64,000 bases of DNA from Sinohyriopsis cumingii (taxonomy: Eukaryota; Mollusca; Bivalvia; Unionida; Unionidae): assembly GCA_028554795.2 (NCBI GenBank), contig CM068826.1, positions 102,674,346 through 102,738,345 of the forward strand, read 5' to 3'. The notes beneath the pieces are model-generated. The model was not told the origin of the DNA. It did no database searches and was given only the letters and a program-made list of their open reading frames with translations. This document shows, one piece after another, positions 25,327-32,838 of the stretch (the stretch's first letter is position 1; the number at the start of each line of letters is the position of its first letter). Made by a program: the position numbers and the translations under genes.

Positions 25327-26459
25327 TACATAGTCGTCGTCTTCGTTATTGGCTTATGCGTCAGCATCAACTCATACAATTAGAATGTTGGTCCAGATTT
25401 GTTTTACAGACCGTCCTCGTTCTTAATCATAATAATCGCCGTTAGCAATAGTAGGTTACGTGTACCTAATAGTATGTCCCACTAATTAAACGCCCAATGA
25501 TAACTTCGTTGGGTTGGTTTTGGTTCAATGTTAGTGACACTTTTGTAGATTCGTAAAACCTGTTAGCAGGGTTCCCACGCTACCGGGAAATCGGGAAAAA
25601 GTCGGAAGAATTATAAAAAATTTCCCGACCGTGAAAAGTCCTTGAATTTCGCAAATACTGTCGAAAGTAGGGAAAAACCCTGGAATTTTCCCCCACCTCT
25701 TGACGCCTGAAAGAATCACGTAATTGAGTCGTAACTAAACGAGAGTTAAATATATCGAGTTTTAACCAGAATATTCGGAGGGTGCAGTATAGATCTTTTG
25801 CGTGCTTGCAATAAACATATATGCTGAATCAATCCAAACGCTCAGTGGATTAGATTCGTCCAGTAGACTTTTATGTTCAAAGTCAGCTCGATAACCATAT
25901 CTTTCCGTACATGGAAGTATGAAAGCCAGTCTAGCATCACAAGAGGCCAACATGGTGGTGGCAAAGCGTAGCCGCTTACTGGATGGACTAGCAAACTTAA
26001 ACGTTGTAAGATCGAGTGATGCATGCATGAAATCGGTATGAAAATTATTTATTTTCTCAGAAATTGAGAGTATTAAAATCGTTTTCTTTAATCGGCAGAA
26101 CGACAGGATAAAACTACGGCGTTGAAGAAATGTGACCTGGCACTCGCGATTTACATCGCTAGTCGCATGAGTACACAAATCTAACAACCCTCATTTTCAA
26201 ATGTTGTAGAGAGAAAGAAAAAAATAATTTTAAATGAAAGTCGTATACTGGTTATAATAAAAAATACAAACTCGAAAGAACACAAAATTCTCCATATTGA
26301 TATATTCCGAGAACAACTTCTGAAGTTTTGTTGTACCACGTGACTACCACGTTGACATGTGCTCTCTGCTTGATAAATCAGACCGGCTAGGCTGCTGTTT
26401 TTTTTTACAAGAAGTATCTGACTTTCATTTAATATAATTCAATTTCTGTACAATAAGAT

Positions 26460-26925
26460 TATCATCATCATCTTTATTTCCTTCCATGGAAGATTACATG
26501 ATATAAGAATAAATCATTTGAATACAATCAATACATATTTTTTAAAAAAAAAAATTCTATATTAGAATACAATTTCTTACACAATATCAATCAACAAAGT
26601 GTTCGTCAACTCATAAGTTGCAAGTTTCAGTACCTTATTTACAGAAGATAGCTGCACACTGCATGACAAAGTATGCTGCATACAGGACGAATAGCTTGGA
26701 GTTTTCTTTGTCGATTACTCCTGATGGTAACCTTTTACCTAAAAGATATTGTAGTTGCAGCTCATCTTCTGCATTAAATAACGTAATGTGCAGGCTCATG
26801 GGAAATTTATCAGTAAGGAAATCCCAGAAAGAATTTCGAAAGTTCGACATATAAGGACAACTAACACAACAATGAAGTATCAAGTCTGTATAAACATTCC
26901 CACAACAAGATTAAAAAGGAGTTTG
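26460..26925 (-). pseudogene. 3' end of a non-LTR retrotransposon (terminal zinc finger, 3' UTR, GAT tail)
   Basis: On the minus strand the sequence opens with CCGNVYTDLILHCCVSCPYM, a C-C-H-C arrangement typical of the C-terminal zinc finger of LINE ORF2 proteins, followed by about 80 residues to a stop at 26635. It then has a 3' untranslated part with AATAAA and ends in repeated GAT units at 26460-26472. That is the usual 3' structure of a LINE. The rest of the element is missing (5' truncation). Confidence 0.7.
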
Positions 26926-28148
26926 TTGTTGACTGTTGGACTTCCGATTTCGTCGTTTGAGATTTAAGTCATGTGACTAGTAATGCAAATGGCGTGTACC
27001 GGGTCAGGTTTCATCTATGCCGCAGTTTCGTCTGGCCGGTCAGCGGAGTCAAGACATAACGATTATAATACTTGCCATTTCTGAGAAAATAAATCATTTT
27101 CTTATCGATTTTATGCAGGTATGAGTAGATATAACATAAGTTTAAATTTGCTGGTCACGCTGGTAAGCGACTACCATATGTCGCTACCGCACGGTGGCGG
27201 CAAATTCCAGATTGTTGATATGCAATTGCAGTGACCCCACACCCTAACCTAAATGTCCAAATATGAAAAGTGGGGTGGGAATATTCAGAAGAAAACCTGG
27301 ATTCGAAAACGGTCTGCTATTCGTTTAAGGCCAAATATGACGTCCAAAATTGTTGAATCTCAGAGCTGAAATGAGAAATTGTCATCCGTTGTATTATATA
27401 TTAAAAAAACGACACGAGCCCCTTTATCAGTACAGGTTTGGGGACTGGTTTAACGAATTACAAAAAGACAAGTTGATTTTACAGAAAACTCAGTCTTTGT
27501 TTATACACCAGTATATAATTTTTAAGATCTTTTTTTCAAAATTTAAATAAATCCTTTTGAAAATGTTTTTTAAATGATGGATTTTTAACCAAATCGTCTC
27601 AAGGAGATTAGCTTGTTTCAAAAATCTTGTTTGGGATTTTATTGGCACAGATAAATTCAGAGTTAAACTCTTTTCGTTACAAGACAAGATTCCAATTATT
27701 TGCATTTATTGTGGGTTTTTTATACTGTTATAGGAAATGTTTACTTTCTATAAGATGCAGTCTTTAGAATTAAAGGTTTGAAAGGAAATAAGACTAATTT
27801 ATGTTCATTACGTTGTTCCCACTTAGCAACATAATGCAGGTCAGCAAAATAAAGTTACATTTTTTATTCTGTACATTGAAATGACTTTACATGGCAATTT
27901 ATAGGTATATAATCAAACTTGTTTCGTGTGATATATTTTGTGGTTTTGTACATGATGATCTTTCTCAACTTAGATGTTTTGGAGAGTCTTGAAAGAGAAA
28001 CATCTTTTGATTTAGAAAATGCATGTTTTATAATCTAAATTGTTCTTTAATTCTGTTCAGTAATGGTTATATGTGAACCTTGAAGTAAACATTAATTTCA
28101 TCCTGGAAAGAAAAACTGGAAATGACCTGAAAATTTATCTTTAGAAAA
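26926..28148. other. Body of the TIR element, no gene recognised
   Basis: AT-rich; short open frames (for example 27350-27550) have no recognised domain. Confidence 0.4.
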
Positions 28149-28716
28149 GCGTGGGAACCATGTGTTAGGTGCATTCATGCCAAAATTAATATTCAGGTCG
28201 GCATAAGGAAGGGTTACGGGTCATTAGACCCTGCAGACAAGCAACGGTGGTACAAGCAAGATACGGCATTTCGCTGAATTCCTCTTGAATAGCAATCCAT
28301 GACTTCTGATCGAATCGGACACTAAGTTGCAATGACCGTTATCCAACATTAATTGGTTCTGTCATTGCAGAGTACCCTCGAGGGTCGCATTAACCTACAA
28401 GAAATTACTACCATGTCTAATTGATCATTTATGTCACCAGATTCGTTGTTGAGTCATCCCATGAGTGAGACATTGTGTATGGTGTGCACGTTCAGTCACG
28501 ACAGAAATTTCCAAAAATAACGGATTGCGTGGTCATTAGGTTGTACATGATCATCGTTTATTGTGCTATAATGTATATTGAACATGGTCACTGCTCCTTG
28601 AATGCTATTGGACACGCTTAACAAAAAAAAAATGGATTGTGTTGTGTTCCCTTCGGCCTTTTTTCTTGTTAAAAGCCTGATGAATCTGGTTAAAGTGTTG
28701 CTAGTTGGAAGTTAAT

Positions 28717-28955
28717 GTCGTTGTTGTTGTAGGGTTTAACGCCATTTTTAGTACACGATAGCCTATACATGGCGGCTAGTATTAATGGTGGAGGAAGAAC
28801 CCGGGAAATCCCCGGAAAGAGCCACCGACCATCGAGAAGCTACTGGCAAGCTTTCTCACATACCCACATTGGCCGAATCCGAGACTCGAACCTACGCAGA
28901 CAGAGGTGAGATGGCAGTGATCCGTAATGGAGATCGCTTTAGACCACTCGGCCAC
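28717..28955 (-). repeat. SINE-A copy 4, with target duplication
   Basis: Reversed complete copy: the plus strand starts with GTTGTTGTAGGGTTTAACGCC and ends in the reversed A box AGACCACTCGGCCAC. Flanked by a 10-bp perfect repeat GGAAGTTAAT at 28707-28716 and 28956-28965. Confidence 0.95.
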
Positions 28956-29103
28956 GGAAGTTAATATCAGTATTGTAGTAATTAAATCTTGATCCTGTTA
29001 GTTTGTTGTTCTTACAAGCATATTATTCACACAAGGTAACGTTTGCGAGGTGTTGTGAGGCAGTATCTGTATTCGTGCTGGTGTTTTTGTTGTTGCTGTT
29101 TCT

Positions 29104-29160
29104 ATTGTTTTTTTTTTTTTGTTTTTTTTTTGTTTTTTTTTTTGTTTTTTTTTTTTGCTT
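29104..29160. repeat. Poly-T tract with G interruptions
   Basis: Runs of 8-13 T separated by single G. Frames across it are low-complexity. Confidence 0.95.
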
Positions 29161-29269
29161 TGGGGGGATGGGAGGGGCGCGTCTTGGTTTGGTATTTAAG
29201 GTTCCGACGTCAAGAACAAACGCTATTGTGTTTCGAATTCTACCCAAAACTAAGCCGGATTGTATCGGC

Positions 29270-29470
29270 ACGATGATGTTGTATGGATTTAATGCCATGT
29301 TTCAGCGCATAATCCGCTTTACATGGCAGCCAAAATATATGGTGGACGAAGAACCCAGGAGAAACCCAGTAACCAGTAAGAACCACTGACCTACGGGCTT
29401 CTACTGGTATACCCACATATCGGCACTATGTAGCCTTCAATGTGCTGACATGCCGTTAAACACCATAACC
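29270..29470 (-). repeat. SINE-A relic 5
   Basis: Decayed reverse copy: ATTTAATGCCATGTTTCAGC, TTTACATGGCAGCCAAAATA, GGACGAAGAACCCAGGAG, then ACCCACATATCGGC. The tRNA head is lost. Confidence 0.7.
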
Positions 29471-29773
29471 AAAACTGGAGGGGGTGGTTGTAAAATTAAT
29501 ATTACGTTAAGTTTTAATTAATTAAATTGTGGTGTACTGTCCTACTTAAACCTTAAGGTTAACTGTGTGAAAGTTATGCATGAAAACGTAAAATAGTCAG
29601 ATACTGGGGTCATACGAACGTAAATGACACACCGGGTTGCGCGGAACACTATTTTTTTGAAAATTAAGCAGCCTTTTAATTATTTCAGTTTATGTCTGGG
29701 AAGAGCATTGCGATACTTCTGAGTTCTCAAACCTTTAATTGGATCTGTATCTATATCAATATTGATAAATTTA

Positions 29774-29775
<2 letters not shown>

Positions 29776-29823
<48 letters not shown>
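29776..29823. repeat. (CT)n microsatellite
   Basis: About 24 uninterrupted CT units. Confidence 0.97.
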
Positions 29824-29825
<2 letters not shown>

Positions 29826-29974
29826 GTTATGAAAATGATAAGTCACGTAATAAGTGTGGATGTTGATTCATGTGCTATTTGTAACAATTAATAGGGTGAG
29901 AAGTCTCGCAAATATCCTGCCATCGGTTAAGTTCGTCCTATCTTTTATTCGGTTTCGGTTTTGTTCGTGTAACT

Positions 29975-30172
29975 CCCTTCATCAGCACATGATATTACAC
30001 ACGGCGGTCAGTATACGTGGTGGATGAAGAACCCGGAAAGAGCAACCGACACGCGGGAATCAATTGGCAAGCTTTTTCACGTTCACACGTTCGTCGAGGC
30101 GAGATACTAACCCAAGCGGACAGACGTAAAATGTTAGTGATCTGTGAAGACAAAAGTCTTGCTCTAATTTGT
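29975..30172 (-). repeat. SINE-A relic 6
   Basis: Decayed reverse copy: ACGGCGGTCAGTATACGTGG, GATGAAGAACCCGGAAAGAG, then AACCCAAGCGGACAGACG. Confidence 0.7.
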
Positions 30173-30524
30173 ATCAAAATAACAGAATAGTATATCCATT
30201 ATATCTGAGGGAAAAAAGGGAAAAAAAGAGAAAAGAACATACCTCAGCTCAAACGAACGTCGCATTCCCAGCCCTCGATAATTATCAAATGGTCATTGCC
30301 TTATAGTGTATGAATTTGCTATGTTAATGTTAGTTGTAGTACTTGTAGTATAAGTTGTAATCTAAAAGTTTAATTGATGACGTTATGCTGATTTGAGAGA
30401 ACTTGTTGATAAAAAAAAATGGACTCGTTGACGCCGAGTCTGCAATTCACTAGCCACACTTTTGATATAATAGGCAGGGGAACTTTTAGTGGGATACCAA
30501 CACCCGGGCAAGATATTTATCAGA

Positions 30525-30530
30525 TAGCGT
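30525..30530. repeat. Left target-site duplication of the Polinton (TAGCGT)
   Basis: TAGCGT lies directly before the left terminus AGTAGTGAAAGGGG and again, in the same orientation, directly after the right terminus at 51335-51340. A 6-bp duplication is characteristic of Polinton integration. Confidence 0.95.
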
Positions 30531-30540
30531 AGTAGTGAAA

Positions 30541-30828
30541 GGGGACGATTCAGCGTCAATGGGAATTAGCATTACGGAACCCCCTGGGACTGTTTAGCGT
30601 CAATGGAAATTTAACATTAACCACCCTGGGACTGTTTAGCGTCTATGTAAATTTAACATGGACAAAAACCCTGGGACTGTTTAGCGTCAAAGGAAATTAA
30701 CATGGGAAATAGATTTTGGGACTGTTGAGCGTCAAGGGGAATTGAACATGGGAATATGGGACTGTATAGTGTCAAGGGAATTTAAACAGGGTGGGACTGT
30801 ATAGCGTCAAGGGAAATTTAACATGGGA
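30541..30828 (+). repeat. Seven short direct repeats in the left TIR
   Basis: Units of about 35-45 bp share CTGGGACTGTTTAGCGTCAA followed by GGAAATTTAACATGG. The first copy is the most diverged (GGGGACGATTCAGCGTCAAT). Repeated sites at the ends of a protein-primed linear replicon could bind a replication or integration factor; this is an inference. Confidence 0.9.
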
Positions 30829-30907
30829 TTTTTACTTTTATTTTTTTTAAAAATAAAAAAAAGAGGGTTGGCAATTGAAAGTCAATCTCTTTTCGAGACC
30901 TATGAGT

Positions 30908-30923
30908 GGCCCTGAAAAGGGCC
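30908..30923 (-). terminator. Histone-type 3' stem-loop, left TIR, minus strand
   Basis: On the minus strand: GGCCCT TTTC AGGGCC, a 6-bp stem with a 4-base loop, preceded by CCCAAA and followed by ACTCA. A purine element CTCGAAAAGAGA lies about 14 bases downstream. This fits the replication-dependent histone mRNA processing signal (SLBP stem-loop plus U7 site). It follows the stop of the minus-strand gene at 30948 by about 25 bases. Confidence 0.9.
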
Positions 30924-30947
30924 TTTGGGTTTATGTTAATGTATCCA

Positions 30948-31181
30948 TTAACATAAAGGGCACCGCATTGGTCTTCTTCTTGTCCTTAGGCTGCATCTCA
31001 CTGTAGGACCGTAAATCAGGACTCTTTTGAGGCATCCTTGTCTTTCTACGTAGATCCTACGTATCCACAGACTGGTGTCTGTCCTGTGGACAACTGTCCA
31101 CTTGGATCGGACATACATGGGTATGTCCGTCTGGAACATCATTGAAGACACAAGCGTAGAAGATTGCACATCGGTCCACAT
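30948..31181 (-). CDS. Small unrecognised protein with histone-type mRNA 3' end, 77 aa
   Basis: I do not recognise this protein. The frame runs from an ATG at 31181 to a stop at 30948 and ends in a basic Arg-rich stretch (SLRTRRRPMRCPLC). Two observations support it as a gene. A TATA box (TATAAATA on the minus strand, 31226-31233) lies about 45 bases before the ATG. The canonical histone stem-loop in the left terminal repeat follows about 25 bases after the stop. It is divergent from the gene starting at 31401 and shares a compact promoter region with it. Codon content is unremarkable and no membrane segment is seen. The call as a real gene is moderate; no function is proposed. Confidence 0.55.
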   Translation of the reverse strand: MWTDVQSSTLVSSMMFQTDIPMYVRSKWTVVHRTDTSLWIRRIYVERQGCLKRVLIYGPTVRCSLRTRRRPMRCPLC

Positions 31182-31225
31182 CTTGAGGCACCGAGAACAG
31201 GTGAATCAATGCAGTGAACTGCGCT

Positions 31226-31233
31226 TATTTATA
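31226..31233 (-). promoter_or_regulatory. TATA box for the leftward end gene
   Basis: TATAAATA on the minus strand, about 45 bases upstream of the ATG at 31181. Confidence 0.65.
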
Positions 31234-31269
31234 GGTAGAGGTAGGATTGAAACGGATTGAGTTTGTTGA

Positions 31270-31352
31270 CCAATCCAAACACGCGTTACAAAATTCAGTT
31301 AGCCCGCATCCAATCCGAAGAGAGCAGTCTGTGACGTCACGTGGTCTATATA
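31270..31352 (+). promoter_or_regulatory. Divergent promoter core: two CCAAT boxes, CRE, E-box, TATA
   Basis: CCAAT at 31270-31274 and 31310-31314, TGACGTCA at 31332-31339 overlapping CACGTG at 31338-31343, and TATATA at 31347-31352. The rightward ATG is at 31401 and the leftward TATA box is at 31226-31233. Paired CCAAT boxes between divergent TATA promoters recall animal histone gene pairs; the resemblance is an inference. Confidence 0.6.
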
Positions 31353-31400
31353 GATTCGGTAGCGCCTGTGTGCAGTCAATCTATGCGACAGTGATTCAAC

Positions 31401-32028
31401 ATGACGGAAACTCATTAAACGAGTAACTGGGGTGCACCAGCCGTTGAGACTACACAAGGGAACCCGGACTTACTTTCAGAAGAGGTGAATTGGGATTTTG
31501 TGGATTTTCTTACCTCGCAAGAATTTGTTCCGGAACCTTCGTCACCTTCATTACCACACGTGGAGAATTTTAGCCAGATACAGAAAGAAGAATTGGAGAA
31601 ATTTATACAGCGGCAAAAGGAAGCGGAACAAGCTTTTCTGATACAGCAACAGCAACAAGAAGAAGAGGTAAGAAAAAAAACAACAAGAAGAAGCAGCAAA
31701 GAAACAAGAGGGTGAAAGTCAAACCGTCACGGTACTGTTGGACATTTTAGCGGAGTTAAGAAATCTGAAACAAATGTATCAGACTTCTTTATTACGACCG
31801 AAGAGAATACGACCTTCCCGAGCTAAACACGCCAACCCTGTGACTAAGCCTACCGTACCACCCTTAGTGATTTCAACCAAATCATCATCATCAGAAGTAG
31901 GCCTCGGCCGTGGCAAAGGCTTAAGGCAGTTAAAGTTGATTGCTGAAACTCACCCCTACACCAAAAAAAGGCCCTTTTCAGGGCCACCCACGTCTCTCGA
32001 AAAGAGATACACTTTCAATTGCCAATAA
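31401..32028 (+). pseudogene. Glutamine/glutamate-rich gene with histone-type 3' end, disrupted
   Basis: I do not recognise the product. An ATG at 31401 follows the TATA box by about 50 bases. The frame is interrupted by TAA at 31416-31418, continues open to about 31675 with a predicted coiled coil (QIQKEELEKFIQRQKEAEQ), shifts frame in the A run at 31672-31680, and continues from 31681 to a stop at 32028 through a basic Arg-rich part (LLRPKRIRPSRAKH). The histone-type stem-loop at 31970-31985 lies inside the last stretch of open frame, so a processed mRNA would end before the stop codon. That is odd and suggests a lost earlier stop or a further frame error. GAGGTAAGA at 31665-31673 resembles a 5' splice site, but no matching acceptor is visible. 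Confidence 0.6.
31970..31985 (+). terminator. Histone-type 3' stem-loop, internal left
   Basis: GGCCCT TTTC AGGGCC followed by ACCCA, preceded by CCAAAAAAA. A purine element GAAAAGAGA starts at 31999, 14 bases after the stem. This is the best match in the window to the canonical histone mRNA end, including the ACCCA flank and the AAAGAG core of the U7-binding site. Confidence 0.92.
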
Positions 32029-32236
32029 CTCAAAAAAAACAAAAAAAAACAACCAATCCATTTTACCCCTATAGTACGTGTCTGTGTATGAGTGTGTGAG
32101 TGTAGGTTCTTATTTTAAAATCAAAACTCTCAAAGACACTTACCTTATATAAGTAATGTATTCTTTTATCAATAGTTACAATCCAATTCACAACAGAGCA
32201 CTTTAAAAATTTCATAGACTCCTTCTGTCTCATTGT
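32029..32236. other. Spacer between convergent genes
   Basis: The sequence CTTTCAATTGCCAA just before it (32010-32023) also follows the stem-loops in both terminal repeats. No polyadenylation signal is evident for the zinc-knuckle gene on the minus strand. Confidence 0.4.
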
Positions 32237-32704
32237 TTAGTCTCTCTGTTTTTTAAATTTCTTCACCGTCACATTCTTTTCCACCTCTTCCTCCTCACTT
32301 TCTTCCCTTCTTCTTTTCTTCTCCTGTTTCTTTTTCTTTACCTGGCTGCTTTCTTCCTCTGAAGAATCCCTCTCTTCTTCTGAAGAATCCCTCTCTTCTT
32401 CTGAAGAATCCCTCTCTTCTTCTGACTCCTCTTGTTTCTTTTTTGGGCAATCTGGAGACCAATGTCCTTTTTCTTGACAATAATAACAGGTATCTTGACT
32501 TTTGTCTTTTCTAGCCCCTTTTTTTCTTTTTTGATGGTCTGGACACTCTGAAGACCAATGCCGTTTCTTCTGACAGATATAGCAAGTATCTTGACTTTTA
32601 TCTCGAAAGGAAGGAGAGTAGTCCGTCGGCTGGTCTGAAGAGAATTTTCTAATGACCCCTCGCAAAGCTCTGATGAAACGTTCGATTTGGCTAGTCTCTT
32701 CCAT
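32237..32704 (-). CDS. Double CCHC zinc-knuckle protein, 155 aa
   Basis: Two zinc knuckles of the form C-x2-C-x4-H-x4-C lie at residues 41-54 (CYICQKKRHWSSEC) and 73-86 (CYYCQEKGHWSPDC), each preceded by DKSQDT, so the module is an internal duplication. The C-terminal half is a charged tail with three copies of SSEEERD followed by Lys/Arg-rich sequence. CCHC knuckles bind single-stranded nucleic acid in retroviral nucleocapsids and many RNA-binding proteins. A nucleic-acid chaperone or packaging role is plausible but not shown. The gene is intact and opposes the polymerase gene. A TATA box (TATATAAAA on the minus strand, 32759-32767) lies about 55 bases upstream of the ATG. I know no such gene as a standard Polinton component. 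Confidence 0.85.
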   Translation of the reverse strand: MEETSQIERFIRALRGVIRKFSSDQPTDYSPSFRDKSQDTCYICQKKRHWSSECPDHQKRKKGARKDKSQDTCYYCQEKGHWSPDCPKKKQEESEEERDSSEEERDSSEEERDSSEEESSQVKKKKQEKKRRREESEEEEVEKNVTVKKFKKQRD

Positions 32705-32758
32705 CGTTGTGCTCAGTTAGAGAGTGAAATGAATAGTGAAAGGACAAGACACACACCC

Positions 32759-32767
32759 TTTTATATA
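32759..32767 (-). promoter_or_regulatory. TATA box for the zinc-knuckle gene
   Basis: TATATAAAA on the minus strand, 55-60 bases before the ATG. Confidence 0.7.
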
Positions 32768-32784
32768 CGCTGGTCTGCCATGAC

Positions 32785-32790
32785 TATAAA
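32785..32790 (+). promoter_or_regulatory. TATA box for the DNA polymerase gene
   Basis: TATAAA within GACTATAAATTAG, about 50 bases upstream of the ATG at 32839; it lies back to back with the TATA box of the zinc-knuckle gene. Confidence 0.65.
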
Positions 32791-32838
32791 TTAGCCCATG
32801 GTGTTTAAACTTGAGTCATTTGACGTTTTTCACTCAAG

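Larger units (their letters stand above)
25567..28162. mobile_element. Non-autonomous DNA transposon candidate with 14-bp TIRs
   Basis: The left end CAGGGTTCCCACGC (25567-25580) is matched in reverse complement at the right end GCGTGGGAACCATG (28149-28162) with one mismatch. A perfect 6-bp direct repeat TGTTAG flanks the pair (25561-25566 and 28163-28168). CAGGG termini are common in hAT-like elements, which usually make 8-bp duplications, so the superfamily is uncertain. No transposase is recognisable. A LINE 3' end is nested inside. Confidence 0.55.
30531..30931 (+). repeat. Left terminal inverted repeat
   Basis: Matches the reverse complement of 50930-51334 with only scattered differences. 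The outer two thirds hold a repeat array; the inner third holds an A/T tract and a histone-type mRNA 3' end facing outward. Similarity stops at GGGTTT (30931). Confidence 0.95.

Noticed and set aside
24966-25379. Arg/Lys-rich 137-residue minus-strand frame
   Set aside because: It is the translation of a TTC/TCC microsatellite and flanks.
25762-26187. 141-residue minus-strand frame
   Set aside because: No recognised domain, and it lies in the body of the TIR element; not enough to call a gene.
31665-31680. Possible intron donor GAGGTAAGA in the left-end gene
   Set aside because: No acceptor with a pyrimidine tract is visible nearby, and a frame change in the adjacent A run explains the data more simply.
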